Part shown: positions 6,988 to 15,772 of the stretch, in pieces
How the letters are laid out: each line of letters begins with the position of its first letter
How positions within the stretch are numbered: position 1 is the first letter of the stretch
From: Sphingomonas jeddahensis
GTDB taxonomy: Bacteria; Pseudomonadota; Alphaproteobacteria; Sphingomonadales; Sphingomonadaceae
Direction of reading: 5' to 3'
DNA: 43,886 bases
NCBI RefSeq assembly: GCF_001981525.1
Contig: NZ_MPSB01000016.1
Span: 1 to 43,886, forward strand
Program-made: the position numbers and the translations under genes
The notes under the pieces: model-generated
Told to the model about the DNA's origin: nothing
Seen by the model: the letters and a program-made list of their open reading frames with translations, nothing else
Databases searched by the model: none

Positions 6988-9189
6988 TCAAAACCTGTAG
7001 TTCGCGCTGACCGTGAAATTGCGGGGCCTGCCGTAACGATACTGGCTGAAATTGCCGACCTGGCTGTAGAAGGTTTCGTCGAGCAGATTGTCGACATTGG
7101 CCTGCAGGCTGACCTGCTCGGTTACGGCCAGACGCGCCATCAGGTTCACGGTGACGAACCCGTCCTGTTCGAACCGGAAGGGCGTGGTCGATCCCGGAAC
7201 CGTACCGACCGAATAGGCTGCGCTGCGATAATTCGCGCCACCACCGAACGTCAGTCCGCCAAGAACGTTGGGCACGGTATAGGTAGTGAACGCCTTCAGC
7301 AGGCGGCGAGGCTGATCGGTGTTGGCGTCGATCCCGTCGGCGTCGCGCGCCTTGAACTGGCTGTAGCCGACATTGACGTTCCAATTCGGTAGCGGCTGGC
7401 CAGTCACTTCGACCTCAAAGCCTTCGCTGACCACGCCATCTGCGGCGCGATAGGGTTGGAACAGGCCGGTGCCGGGCCGGATGATCTGTTCGCCGTCGAT
7501 CTGGGCCAGATTGTCCTGCTCGATGCGGAACAGCGCCACCGAGGTTTGCAGTGCTTCGTTGAAGAAGGCGCTTTTCAGGCCGATCTCATACGCCTTGCCG
7601 CGGATCGGGTCGAGCTGCTCGAAATTCCGATCCTGCGCGTTCTGGGGCAGAAAGATCGTCGTGTAACTCGCATAAAGCCGGTGATTGGGCGTGATATCGA
7701 CCAGCGCGCCGAGATAGGGAATGAAGACGTTCTTGTCGCCGTAGCGGCGCTCGACATTATAAGCGGTGCCGGTCTGCCGCCATGTTGCGAGGCGACCGCC
7801 ACCGATCACCTTCAGCCAGTCTGCCACGTTGAGCCGCAGCGCCCCATAATAGCCGATCTGCCGGATCCGCTCGTCCTCGGCCAGCGTGCCCAGTTCGGCA
7901 AAGCCGGGGTTCGGATAAGAGTTCTCGTTCCAGTTGATGAAATCACCAGCCGGCGGGAAGCGGAAAGAGCCGAATGGCGGGATTTCATTCAGCGGCTGAT
8001 AGGAGTCGGTCCGGCGGTTGATCACGCTGTTGAGATAGCCGAGCACCAATTCGTGATCGCGGCCGCCGATCGTCAACCGGCCCTTCAACTGCGCGTCATA
8101 GCTGTCCTGGATGCTCTCGCCATAGGCGGAGTAGGGATTGCTGCTGAGGCCCAGCCCCGTTGTGGGGTTCACATTGCCGAACAGGTACAGGATCTCGGAG
8201 AACTGAGTGTTGCGCAGCCGATTGTAATTGCCGGTCAGGCTCCATCCGCCGCCGAAATCGTGGCTCAGCGTCGCGAAGAAGTTCTGGTTTACCGTCTGCC
8301 AGGTCGTCCACGGCTGGGCGGTGCTCTTCGACCGATCCCATTCGGCGATCGTGCCATCGCTGTAGAAGGTGGGCAAGCTGCCCCAGAAGGCGCCATAGGG
8401 CTCATTACGTTGATGGCTGAAGCCGACGCGCAGCAACGTGTCGTCCGTAACGTCTGCGTCCAGCGTGCCGTACAGAACAAGCTTCTTGTTGCTGTAAAAG
8501 TCAGTGAACGAATTGCCTTCTTCGTACCGGCCGACGCCGCGCACCCGCAGTCGCCCATCCGCAGTCACCGCACCGCCCACGTCAGCGGAAACGCGCCAGG
8601 TGTTCCAACTTCCATAAGCGGCATTGAGATAGCCGCCCCATTCGGCGCGATCGGCGTGCTTGCGAACAAGGTTGATCGAGGCCGAGGGATCGCCAACACC
8701 GCTGAGCAGGCCCGTCGCGCCACGCACGACCTCGACTCGTTCGTAGATCGACACGTCGGCGATCGTCTCGCCGCGGTCGCCGCCCAAAGCCCAGGCCGTC
8801 GGCACGCCGTCGATCTGCGTGTTCTGGATCCGGAAGCCGCGCGCGTAGAAGTTGTTGCGTACGTCGTCGGTCTCGTTGACCGCGACACCGATGCCATTCT
8901 CGATCACGTCGCGGACGCTGATCAGATTCTGGTCGAGGATCCGCTGTGACGTCACGATGCTGACCGACTGCGGCGTTTCGCGGATCGTCAGGCCCAAGCC
9001 CGTGGCGGTGTCGATCTGGTCGGGGATCGTATAGCGGCCCTGAACGACGATATCTTCGGCCGGCAGCGTATCGTCGCGCTCAGCCAGCGTTTGGTCCCGC
9101 GCCGGTTCAGCCTGGGTTGTTTGCGCCGCGGCCGGTAGCGCAAGCGCACCGAACCCGGACGCCAGGAGAAGCAGTGCCTTGGTCTTCAA
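6988..9189 (-). CDS. TonB-dependent siderophore receptor (FhuE/FpvA-like)
   Basis: A 733-residue outer-membrane receptor for ferric siderophores. From a TTG start at 9189 the product opens with a signal peptide (LKTKALLLLASGFGALALPAAAQ, first residue read as Met). A plug domain follows with the siderophore-class motifs IRETPQSVSIVTSQRILDQN, FYARGFRI, IYERVEVVRGATGLLSGVGDPSASINLVRK and FGGGANYRS. The beta-barrel ends in FTVSANYRF. TTG is chosen because GGGGGA lies 7 bases before it and the signal peptide begins there. The in-frame ATG at 9267 lies inside the Fur-like operator and would add 26 residues before the signal peptide. A 12-bp hairpin follows the stop codon. The siderophore cannot be named from sequence, and no siderophore biosynthesis genes are nearby. 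Confidence 0.93.
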   Translation of the reverse strand: MKTKALLLLASGFGALALPAAAQTTQAEPARDQTLAERDDTLPAEDIVVQGRYTIPDQIDTATGLGLTIRETPQSVSIVTSQRILDQNLISVRDVIENGIGVAVNETDDVRNNFYARGFRIQNTQIDGVPTAWALGGDRGETIADVSIYERVEVVRGATGLLSGVGDPSASINLVRKHADRAEWGGYLNAAYGSWNTWRVSADVGGAVTADGRLRVRGVGRYEEGNSFTDFYSNKKLVLYGTLDADVTDDTLLRVGFSHQRNEPYGAFWGSLPTFYSDGTIAEWDRSKSTAQPWTTWQTVNQNFFATLSHDFGGGWSLTGNYNRLRNTQFSEILYLFGNVNPTTGLGLSSNPYSAYGESIQDSYDAQLKGRLTIGGRDHELVLGYLNSVINRRTDSYQPLNEIPPFGSFRFPPAGDFINWNENSYPNPGFAELGTLAEDERIRQIGYYGALRLNVADWLKVIGGGRLATWRQTGTAYNVERRYGDKNVFIPYLGALVDITPNHRLYASYTTIFLPQNAQDRNFEQLDPIRGKAYEIGLKSAFFNEALQTSVALFRIEQDNLAQIDGEQIIRPGTGLFQPYRAADGVVSEGFEVEVTGQPLPNWNVNVGYSQFKARDADGIDANTDQPRRLLKAFTTYTVPNVLGGLTFGGGANYRSAAYSVGTVPGSTTPFRFEQDGFVTVNLMARLAVTEQVSLQANVDNLLDETFYSQVGNFSQYRYGRPRNFTVSANYRF

Positions 9190-9262
9190 CGTCGTATCCC
9201 CCGAACGGAATGTCACCGGGTGATCTGCGTTCAGACTCGGAACCGGCGCGAGGAGCTCTAGC

Positions 9263-9281
9263 GACAATGATTTTCACTCGC
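9263..9281 (-). promoter_or_regulatory. Fur-box-like operator upstream of the siderophore receptor
   Basis: GACAATGATTTTCACTCGC on the plus strand matches 13 of 19 positions of the Fur consensus (GATAATGATAATCATTATC), including AATGAT and TCA at the centre. It lies about 75 bases upstream of the TTG start. Iron-repressed control is expected for this receptor family. Confidence 0.55.
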
Positions 9282-9426
9282 AATAGCTTCAATCGACGTT
9301 GGGGTGTTCCCTTCGGCGGCGCGTCCTGCTTGAGATCGCCGACACCGTTGACGCCGATCCGCGTCTTTATGTGCCTGCGATCCGGCGGACTTTGCACCTG
9401 TCGATTGTCGTTCCCATCTCTACCTC

Positions 9427-10227
9427 ATGTATGATGACCTGACTCACCTTGGCTTGGTCGATGACGATGAGATCGTCCTTGATGAGGCCGCGCTGTCGCT
9501 AGCGCTGCTTGACCACCCCGATGTCGACCTTGAGCCATATCATGACCTGCTGGCGGCGGTCGCGACCCGCCTCGACGTCATCGCCGCTGACGCAGAGAGT
9601 TCCGCCTCGCGTGCCGACGCCCTGGGGGTGGTGCTCGCTGATGAATTCTCCTTTGCTGGGGACAGCGCAACCTATGACGATCCCGCCAATGCGGACATGA
9701 TCCGCGTTATCGATCGCCGTCGCGGACTGCCGATCAGCCTGTCGATCCTATATGTTGCCGCCGCGCGCCGGCTTGGCTGGCGCGCGGATGTGCTTGACTT
9801 GCCGGGGCATGTTCTTGTTCTCATCGGGGTGGACACCGCGCCGGTGATCATCGATCCGTTCACTGGCGGCGCTCGCGTCGGAGCGGAGCGGCTTGCCGCG
9901 CTCCTCCAGACCTTTGCCGCGCCGGGCGAGCCGGTCACTCACATCGCGGCCATGCCGAACCGCGCGGTGCTCGTCCGCTTGCTGCAGAATCAGGCAAGCC
10001 GCGCCGAGCAGGCCGGGAAAGGCCGGCGCGCGTTAATCCTGTACGAACGCATGACCGCGATGGCGCCCGATTACGCCAATGGCTGGTGGCAGCGTGCGAG
10101 GCTGGAACTGGTGGACGGGGATGTGACGCGTGCGCGGAGCAGCCTTGGCACCATCCTGGAGATCACGCGCGAGCCGGAACTGCGGCAGCGCGTGTCGGAA
10201 ACGCTTCAATCGCTTCCGGCGGCTTGA
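9427..10227 (+). CDS. SirB1-family transglutaminase-like/TPR protein
   Basis: A 266-residue cytosolic protein with no signal peptide. The central block, NADMIRVIDRRRGLPISLSILY, then DLPGHVLV and IIDPFTGG, is the signature of the SirB1/transglutaminase-like superfamily (PF13369 group). The C-terminal ~70 residues (ILYERMTAMAPDYANGWWQRARLELVDGD) read as a tetratricopeptide-like helical repeat. The biochemical role of this family is not established as far as I know. In other bacteria it sits near prmC or other housekeeping genes; here it stands between the Fur-controlled receptor (divergent) and the copper operon. No Shine-Dalgarno sequence precedes ATG 9427. A second in-frame ATG does not follow closely, so a leaderless or weakly initiated start is possible. 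Confidence 0.8.
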   Translation: MYDDLTHLGLVDDDEIVLDEAALSLALLDHPDVDLEPYHDLLAAVATRLDVIAADAESSASRADALGVVLADEFSFAGDSATYDDPANADMIRVIDRRRGLPISLSILYVAAARRLGWRADVLDLPGHVLVLIGVDTAPVIIDPFTGGARVGAERLAALLQTFAAPGEPVTHIAAMPNRAVLVRLLQNQASRAEQAGKGRRALILYERMTAMAPDYANGWWQRARLELVDGDVTRARSSLGTILEITREPELRQRVSETLQSLPAA

Positions 10228-10337
10228 GGCACGGGGATAGGACGGAATGTCCAACTGACTGAGGTGACCGATCGCGGTAACTCGTGAACCAACATGTTTC
10301 CGCACCGGTCGGCGCGGTCGCTTTGCGAGGACGTATC

Positions 10338-10814
10338 ATGACCTATCGTATGCTGCTCACGCTCGCCGCAGTGGTTGCCGTTCCAGCATCGGCACAGGAC
10401 GTTCGCAGCGGATCATTGACGGTGACCAGCCCGTGGTCGCGCGCTACGGCACCGCGGGCGACGGTTGGTGCTGGATTCCTCACCATCCGCAACGGAGACG
10501 CGCAGGCGGATCGGCTTGTTTCCGTGACGTCGCCGCGGGCCGAGCGGGTCGAGATCCACGCCATGTCGATGAAGAACGGCGTTATGCGAATGCGGCCGCT
10601 GGCGAATGGTGTCACCGTGCCGCCGCAGCGTGCCACGACACTCGCGCCGGGTGGCAACCATTTGATGTTGATGGGCTTAAAGGCGCCTCTCAAGGCGGGA
10701 GAGCGCGTCCCTGTCACCCTGCGCTTTGCCCGGGCCGGCCTCGTGACGACGCAGCTTGTCGTCGGGAGTGCTGGTGCCGCCGCGCCAATGGGCAGCCATG
10801 AGGGGCATCATTGA
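10338..10814 (+). CDS. Periplasmic copper chaperone PCu(A)C family
   Basis: A 158-residue protein with a signal peptide (MTYRMLLTLAAVVAVPASA) and the DUF461/PCu(A)C fold. The copper ligands fit the family pattern H-M-x10-M-x21-H-x-M: EIHAMSM, then MRM, and later GGNHLML. The His-rich tail (SHEGHH) may add metal binding. PCu(A)C proteins deliver Cu(I) for assembly of the CuA or CuB centre of cytochrome c oxidase, often with SCO. Here the SCO gene overlaps its stop codon (TGATG), so translational coupling is likely. ATG 10338 is preferred to an upstream frame opening at 10284 because of the signal peptide and the GAGG seven bases before it. Confidence 0.9.
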   Translation: MTYRMLLTLAAVVAVPASAQDVRSGSLTVTSPWSRATAPRATVGAGFLTIRNGDAQADRLVSVTSPRAERVEIHAMSMKNGVMRMRPLANGVTVPPQRATTLAPGGNHLMLMGLKAPLKAGERVPVTLRFARAGLVTTQLVVGSAGAAAPMGSHEGHH

Positions 10815-11413
10815 TGACCGGGCATCGTATGCGTCGCGCGAGCTTGTCGGCGCTGGCGGCGGCGGGCCTGATCGCGGCAATGGCCGGGTGCTCTGGCGGG
10901 CCAGGCGAGCAGGCTGCGGCGGCGACACAGGCAGGGCCGGGTGGCCCCTTCCGGCTGTTCGATACCAACGGGGCGACCGTTACCGAGCAGACGTTGAAGG
11001 GCAAGCCTTATGCGATGTTCTTTGGCTTCACCCGCTGTCCTGATGTTTGCCCGACAACGATGAGCAAGATGGCGCTGCTTCACAAGAGATTGGGGGCAGA
11101 CGCCGAAAAGATGAACATCGTCTTTGTTTCGGTTGATCCCGAGCATGACAAGAAGGAAGACATTGCCAGCTTCCTGTCGATGTTTGACGCGCCGATGATT
11201 GGCCTGACGGGAAGTCAGGCGGAGCTGGACAAGATGGCGGCGGCGTACAAGGTTTATGTCGAGCGGGTGCCGCTGCCCAATGGCGATTACACGATCGACC
11301 ACACTGCTCGCATCCTGCTGTTCGACCGGGAGGGGCAGTTTGCCGAAAGGATGGATGCCGCGGAGCCGGAAGGGCGCGCCGTCGCCAGGCTGAAGCGGCT
11401 GATCCATGCGTAG
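10814..11413 (+). CDS. SCO1/SenC family copper-binding lipoprotein
   Basis: A 199-residue thioredoxin-fold protein that inserts copper into cytochrome c oxidase or keeps its cysteines reduced. A lipobox-like MAGC ends the signal sequence (residues ~20-25), suggesting a membrane-anchored lipoprotein. The copper site is complete: CPDVC within GFTRCPDVCPTTM, and the distal His in YTIDHTARI. The conserved block VFVSVDPEHDKKED is also present. The ATG shares a base with the stop of the PCu(A)C gene and the 3' end overlaps the next gene by 8 bases, so the three form one operon. Confidence 0.93.
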   Translation: MTGHRMRRASLSALAAAGLIAAMAGCSGGPGEQAAAATQAGPGGPFRLFDTNGATVTEQTLKGKPYAMFFGFTRCPDVCPTTMSKMALLHKRLGADAEKMNIVFVSVDPEHDKKEDIASFLSMFDAPMIGLTGSQAELDKMAAAYKVYVERVPLPNGDYTIDHTARILLFDREGQFAERMDAAEPEGRAVARLKRLIHA

Positions 11414-11843
11414 GTTGTTGGGCTTGGTCGGTATTCTGGTGCTTGCCGGCTGTGCCATCGAGAACCCGGTTGTTGACCAGGGGCGCGTCGAGGAAGCGAC
11501 ACAGCAGCATTTCGGCAGCGAGTTCGTGCCGATCGATGTTGGCCCGATCATCGTCAGCGGCGATCATGCGATCGCTGATTGGACGCAGGGCGATTACGGC
11601 GGCCGGGCGCTGTACGAGCGCGGCGAATATGGCTGGATGTTGTTGTTATGTAGTGGGGATTCGATCCGCCGGGCGGAGAATCTGAAGCGCGCTGGCGTGC
11701 CCGATTTCAACGCCGGCTGGATCGCGGAACAGCTCGCCAAGGCCGAGGCGACGCTGCCGCCCGAGCGGCTCGCTCGCATGAAACGCTTCGTCGGCACGGC
11801 TGCGGATCACGAGCGCTATTTGCAGGCGCTGGCTGCGCAATAA
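11406..11843 (+). CDS. Small lipoprotein of the PCu(A)C/SCO operon (copper-uptake-associated type)
   Basis: A 145-residue predicted lipoprotein. The signal MRRLLGLVGILVLAGC has a clear LAGC lipobox. The mature part carries short conserved-looking blocks (GDHAIADWTQGDYGGRALYE and GWMLLLCSGDSIRR) that I recognise from proteins labelled 'copper uptake system-associated'. The name rests on genomic context, and I know of no biochemistry. The one later cysteine (LLLCSGD) could be functional. Its start overlaps the SCO gene by 8 bases, which makes co-expression near certain. It could help PCu(A)C or SCO, or have a separate envelope role. Confidence 0.7.
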   Translation: MRRLLGLVGILVLAGCAIENPVVDQGRVEEATQQHFGSEFVPIDVGPIIVSGDHAIADWTQGDYGGRALYERGEYGWMLLLCSGDSIRRAENLKRAGVPDFNAGWIAEQLAKAEATLPPERLARMKRFVGTAADHERYLQALAAQ

Positions 11844-11853
11844 CCAAAGAAAA

Positions 11854-11888
11854 CCGAAAACTTCTGGCGATGAACCTGCAGTTTTCGG
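11854..11888 (+). terminator. Stem-loop after the copper operon
   Basis: CCGAAAACT (11854-11862) pairs perfectly with AGTTTTCGG (11880-11888) across a 17-base loop, 10 bases after the stop of the last copper gene. Only TTTT occurs further on, so this is a probable but not canonical terminator. The rest of the gap to 12098 holds a second short hairpin (GCCGG...CCGGC near 11926-11943) and no gene. Confidence 0.5.
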
Positions 11889-12098
11889 CGATGTTTTAGG
11901 CGAATCGCGGCAATGCCTAGCGATTTGCCGGGGAAAATGCCGGCAAGTGCAGCGACCGTTCTCCATGCGGGCGCGCAATTCGAACATCGGCGCATTACGG
12001 AAGCGAAAACTATTCGGTTATGGCGGGTTGTACAGCAGACCAGCGCTGATGCGCATTGACGCGAGGAGCCGACCCTGTCTGAGCACGTCCCCAGCCCA

Positions 12099-15000
12099 AT
12101 GGCACCCGCCGTCGCCGCTGGCGGGCTGATGGGCGACCTGATCCGCGGCCACAATTGGGCGGCGACCCCGGTCGGGCCGATCACTGGCTGGCCGCAGAGC
12201 CTGCGCGTTGCCGTCCGTCTGCTGCTCACCAGCCGCCACCCGATGTTTATCTGGTGGGGGCCGGAACTGATCCAATTCTACAACGATGCTTATGCTGCCT
12301 CGCTCGGCCCGGAGAAGCACCCGGCGGCGCTGGGCGCGCGCGCGCGCGATACCTGGCCCGAAATCTGGGATGTGATCGGGCCGCAGATCGCCCAGGTGAT
12401 GGCCGGCGGCGAGGCGACGTGGCACGAGGATCAGCTGGTGCCGATCATCCGCCGCGGCGGGCGGCAGGATGTTTGGTGGACCTACAGTTACAGCCCGATC
12501 GATGACGAGCATGCGCCCAATGGCGTGGGCGGTGTGCTGGTGATTTGCGACGAGACCACCGCGGAGGTGACCTCTCGTGAGAAAGCGGACGCGCGGTATC
12601 GTGCGCTGTTCGAGACGATCGATGCGGGTTTCTGCGTCATCGAAATGCTGTTCGATGCAGACGGGCGGGCGAATGACTATCGGTTTGTCGAGGCAAATGC
12701 CGCGTTCGAGCAACAGTCCGGTCTGATCAACCCTGTCGGACGACGCGCGCGCGAGTTGGTGCCCGATCTGGAGCAGCATTGGTACGACCTGTACGGCGCC
12801 GTTGCGACCACCGGCCGGCCTGCCCGCTTCGAAAACGGGTCGGACGCGATGGGCCGCTGGTTCGACGTGCATGCGTTGCGGGTCGGCGATCCGTCGCAGC
12901 ACCGTGTCGCCGTGCTGTTCAACGACATATCGGCGCGGCGGGCGGCGGAGATTGCGCTTCGGGCGAGCGAGGATCGGCTGTCCGCGATCTTCGCCGAAGC
13001 GACGGTGGGGCTCTCCGAGGTGTCGCTCGACGGAAGATTCCTGCGAGTGAACGACGAATTGTGCCGGCTGCTTGGCCGTGATCGGAACGCGCTGCTGACG
13101 GCGAGCGTCTTTGATGTCACCCTGCCGGAGGACATCGGGCCGAGCCTTGCGGCCATCGACGCCACGGTACGCACGCGCGAGCCCCGCGCGCTCGACAAAC
13201 GATATTTGCGGCCGGACGGCACGATCGTATGGGCCAACAGTCGGCTCGCCCGGCTGCACGATCCGGATGGCGGATCGGGCAATTTGCTGGTCGTTACCGT
13301 CGATCTGACGGAGCGTCGCGCGGCTGAGCAACGATTGCGCGAGAGCGAGGCCAGTTTCCGGCTGATGGCGGATGCCGTACCGCAGATCGTGTGGATCATC
13401 GATGCCGAGGGCCGCGCCGAATTCTACAACAAGCAATGGGCCGACTATACTGGCATCCCGCACGACGCGAGCACCGCAACGCTGGCGGCGGCGGATTACG
13501 TCCATCCCGACGATGGGCCGGCGACCGTTGCCGCCTTTGATGTGGCGCGCCGAACCGGCCGCACATTCACCGTCGAGCACCGTATCCGATCGGCCGCTGG
13601 TGAGTATCGCTGGTTCCTCGTGCGTGGCGAACCGCACCGCGATGTGGACGGCGAAATCGTGCGGTGGTTCGGCGCGTCGATCGATATCCATGACCGCAAG
13701 CTGGCGGAAGCACGGTTGAGCGAGTTGAACGAGACGCTGGAACAGCGCGTCGCGGCGGCGTTGGCCGAGCGCAAGGTGTTTTCCGACGTGATCGAGAATT
13801 CGACCGCCGCGGTGACTGTGATCGATCTCGACCACCATATTCTGGCGATCAATCGTACCAGCCAGGATGTGTTCGAGCGGCTTTATGGCACGCGCCCGCA
13901 CGTCGGCGACGGGCTGCTCGACCTGCTCGACGGCATGCCGGCGCATCGCGAGCAGATGCGCGCCAATTGGGCAAGGGCGCTGGCGGGTAAGGAGTTCGTC
14001 CTCGTTCAGGAGTTCGGCGACGCGGGGCTGGACCGGCGACATTATGAAGTCCGCCTGGCGCCGATTCACGACAGCGACGGCAATCGGATCGGCGCCGCGA
14101 GCACCGCCTATGACGTAACCGATCGCATCCGCGCCGAGCAGCAGCTGGAAACGACTCAGGAGCAATTGCGCCAGGCGCAGAAGATGGAGGCAATGGGCCA
14201 GCTGACCGGCGGCGTGGCGCATGATTTCAACAATCTGCTGACGCCTATCGTTGGCAGCCTTGACCTGCTGCAGCGGCGCCGGCTCGGCGGCGAGCGCGAG
14301 CAGCGGATGATCGCGGGCGCGATGCAATCCGCAGACCGCGCAAAGACATTGGTGCAGCGGCTGCTGGCCTTTGCGCGGCGCCAGCCGCTGCAGCCGGTCG
14401 CGGTAGATGTCGCCGAGCTCATCACCGGCATGGCCGATCTTGTGGCGAGCACCACCGGGCCACAAATCAAAGTGGTCGCTGAATCCGCCGCCGGCCTGCC
14501 GCATGCAAAGGCTGATCCCAACCAGCTGGAAATGGCGCTGCTGAACCTGGCGGTGAATGCACGCGATGCGATGCCGGATGGCGGCACGCTGCGCATCACC
14601 GCCAGCGCCGACGAGGTCGAGGGCGAGCATCGCGCCGGGCTGGAGCCCGGAAGGTATATACGCCTGTCCGTGGCCGACACAGGCGTCGGGATGGACGAGG
14701 CGACAATGGTGCGCGCCGTGGAGCCGTTTTTCTCCACCAAGGGCATTGGCAAGGGCACCGGCCTGGGGCTGTCGATGGTGCACGGCCTTGCCTCGCAACT
14801 GGGTGGGGCGCTGACGATCCGAAGCCGGCCGGGGCTGGGGACCAATGTCGAGCTCTGGCTGCCGCAGAGCTGCGACGCCCCCGACCCAAGTGACTCGGCG
14901 CGCGAGGTGCGCGGGACCGGATCGTTCCGCGGCATGGCGTTGCTGGTCGATGACGAGGATGTGGTGCGCATGAGCACGGCCGACATGCTGAGCGACCTTG

Positions 15001-15275
15001 GCTATTCAGTGATCGAAGCCTGTTCCGCGGAGGAGGCATTGCAGATGGTTGAGCAGGGCGAGCGGTTCGACCTGCTGGTGACCGATCATCTGATGCCCGG
15101 GATGAACGGCACCGATCTGGCGCGGAAGGTGCGCGCGCGGCGGCCGGGCGTGCCCGCGCTCATCGTCTCGGGCTATGCCGAGGAAGAAGGGATCGACCCT
15201 GATCTGCCGCGGCTGGCCAAGCCGTTCCGCAAGGATGAGCTTGGGGCAAGCTTGCTGCGGATCGTGAAAGGATAG
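12099..15275 (+). CDS. Multi-PAS hybrid sensor histidine kinase with C-terminal receiver
   Basis: A 1058-residue cytosolic hybrid kinase with no membrane segments. Five PAS-like domains lie at roughly 15-150, 165-280, 290-405, 418-530 and 560-680. The first has the TPVGPITGWPQSLR opening seen in many sphingomonad and rhizobial kinases. The HisKA domain has the phospho-acceptor His708 in GGVAHDFNNLLTP. The HATPase domain (~805-925) has NAVNARDAM-like, DTGVGM and GTGLGLSMVHGL motifs. The receiver (946-1058) has DDED and phospho-acceptor Asp996 in LLVTDHLMPGMNG. The HDFNN kinase group often senses light or redox through PAS cofactors, but no cofactor residue (such as a LOV cysteine motif) stands out here. 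No cognate regulator is adjacent. ATG 12099 has poor upstream spacing; an in-frame CTG at 12075 lies 6 bases after GAGGAG and is a possible true start. Confidence 0.92.
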   Translation: MAPAVAAGGLMGDLIRGHNWAATPVGPITGWPQSLRVAVRLLLTSRHPMFIWWGPELIQFYNDAYAASLGPEKHPAALGARARDTWPEIWDVIGPQIAQVMAGGEATWHEDQLVPIIRRGGRQDVWWTYSYSPIDDEHAPNGVGGVLVICDETTAEVTSREKADARYRALFETIDAGFCVIEMLFDADGRANDYRFVEANAAFEQQSGLINPVGRRARELVPDLEQHWYDLYGAVATTGRPARFENGSDAMGRWFDVHALRVGDPSQHRVAVLFNDISARRAAEIALRASEDRLSAIFAEATVGLSEVSLDGRFLRVNDELCRLLGRDRNALLTASVFDVTLPEDIGPSLAAIDATVRTREPRALDKRYLRPDGTIVWANSRLARLHDPDGGSGNLLVVTVDLTERRAAEQRLRESEASFRLMADAVPQIVWIIDAEGRAEFYNKQWADYTGIPHDASTATLAAADYVHPDDGPATVAAFDVARRTGRTFTVEHRIRSAAGEYRWFLVRGEPHRDVDGEIVRWFGASIDIHDRKLAEARLSELNETLEQRVAAALAERKVFSDVIENSTAAVTVIDLDHHILAINRTSQDVFERLYGTRPHVGDGLLDLLDGMPAHREQMRANWARALAGKEFVLVQEFGDAGLDRRHYEVRLAPIHDSDGNRIGAASTAYDVTDRIRAEQQLETTQEQLRQAQKMEAMGQLTGGVAHDFNNLLTPIVGSLDLLQRRRLGGEREQRMIAGAMQSADRAKTLVQRLLAFARRQPLQPVAVDVAELITGMADLVASTTGPQIKVVAESAAGLPHAKADPNQLEMALLNLAVNARDAMPDGGTLRITASADEVEGEHRAGLEPGRYIRLSVADTGVGMDEATMVRAVEPFFSTKGIGKGTGLGLSMVHGLASQLGGALTIRSRPGLGTNVELWLPQSCDAPDPSDSAREVRGTGSFRGMALLVDDEDVVRMSTADMLSDLGYSVIEACSAEEALQMVEQGERFDLLVTDHLMPGMNGTDLARKVRARRPGVPALIVSGYAEEEGIDPDLPRLAKPFRKDELGASLLRIVKG

Positions 15276-15370
15276 AGGCCGCCGCCGGCGGGCCTGTGCC
15301 GTTCGTGCTGAGTATGCCGAAGGGCGTCAGGCGTGCGCCGCTGGGCGGCTCGCGGCGGAACGAAGCACCG
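15276..15370. repeat. Hairpin and remnant of a dispersed repeat between the kinase and DUF1622 genes
   Basis: AGGCC (15276-15280) and GGCCT (15291-15295) make a short GC hairpin directly after the kinase stop. The following text (CCGTTCGTGCTGAGTATGCC GAAGGGCGT, from 15299) resembles a degenerate copy of a repeat I associate with sphingomonad intergenic regions. No T tract is present. No gene is visible. Confidence 0.35.
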
Positions 15371-15391
15371 GGCCGGGTGATTTGAGCCCTG

Positions 15392-15772
15392 GTGGAAAAG
15401 CTGCATGTCTATATCGAGTTGCTGGCGCATGCGCTGGAGATCGCCGGGGTGGCGATCATCGTGATTGGCGTGATGCTGGCGACGGCATGGTTCCTGCGCG
15501 ATGGCCAGCGCTCGGACTGGCAGGCCGCTTATGAGCGCTATCGCGCCAACCTGGGCCGGGGCATCCTGCTCGGGCTGGAGCTTCTAGTAGGCGCCGACAT
15601 CATCGGCACGATCACCGCGCCGCTGACGTTCCAATCGGTTGGCCTGCTGGCAATCGTGGTGGTGATCCGGACCTTTCTCAGCTTTTCCCTCGAAACCGAG
15701 ATCGAGGGGTGCTGGCCCTGGCAGCGCCGCGCGATGCGCGCTCGCTCCGCCGAGAATGATCCGGAACGCTGA
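15392..15772 (+). CDS. DUF1622 family inner-membrane protein
   Basis: A 126-residue membrane protein with about three hydrophobic helices (~14-33, 55-75 and 80-97). It matches the DUF1622 pattern: LEIAGVAIIVIGV near the start, YRANLGRGILLGLELLVGADIIGTI in the middle and VVVIRTFLSFSLETEIEG near the end. The family is widespread and has no known function. The start is a GTG at 15392; no better in-frame start was found and the ribosome site is weak. The C-terminal tail is longer and more basic than the core family. It stands alone between the kinase and the AI-2E permease. Confidence 0.85.
   Translation: MEKLHVYIELLAHALEIAGVAIIVIGVMLATAWFLRDGQRSDWQAAYERYRANLGRGILLGLELLVGADIIGTITAPLTFQSVGLLAIVVVIRTFLSFSLETEIEGCWPWQRRAMRARSAENDPER

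Noticed and set aside
12018..14798. Very long open frame on the minus strand opposite the hybrid kinase
   Set aside because: It is Arg/His/Gln-rich without any domain and mirrors the codon bias of the plus-strand kinase, whose motifs are complete.
15357..15382. GGAAC-N19-TT just before the DUF1622 gene
   Set aside because: It ends only 10 bases before the GTG and lies at the edge of a dispersed repeat, so a chance match is more likely than a promoter.
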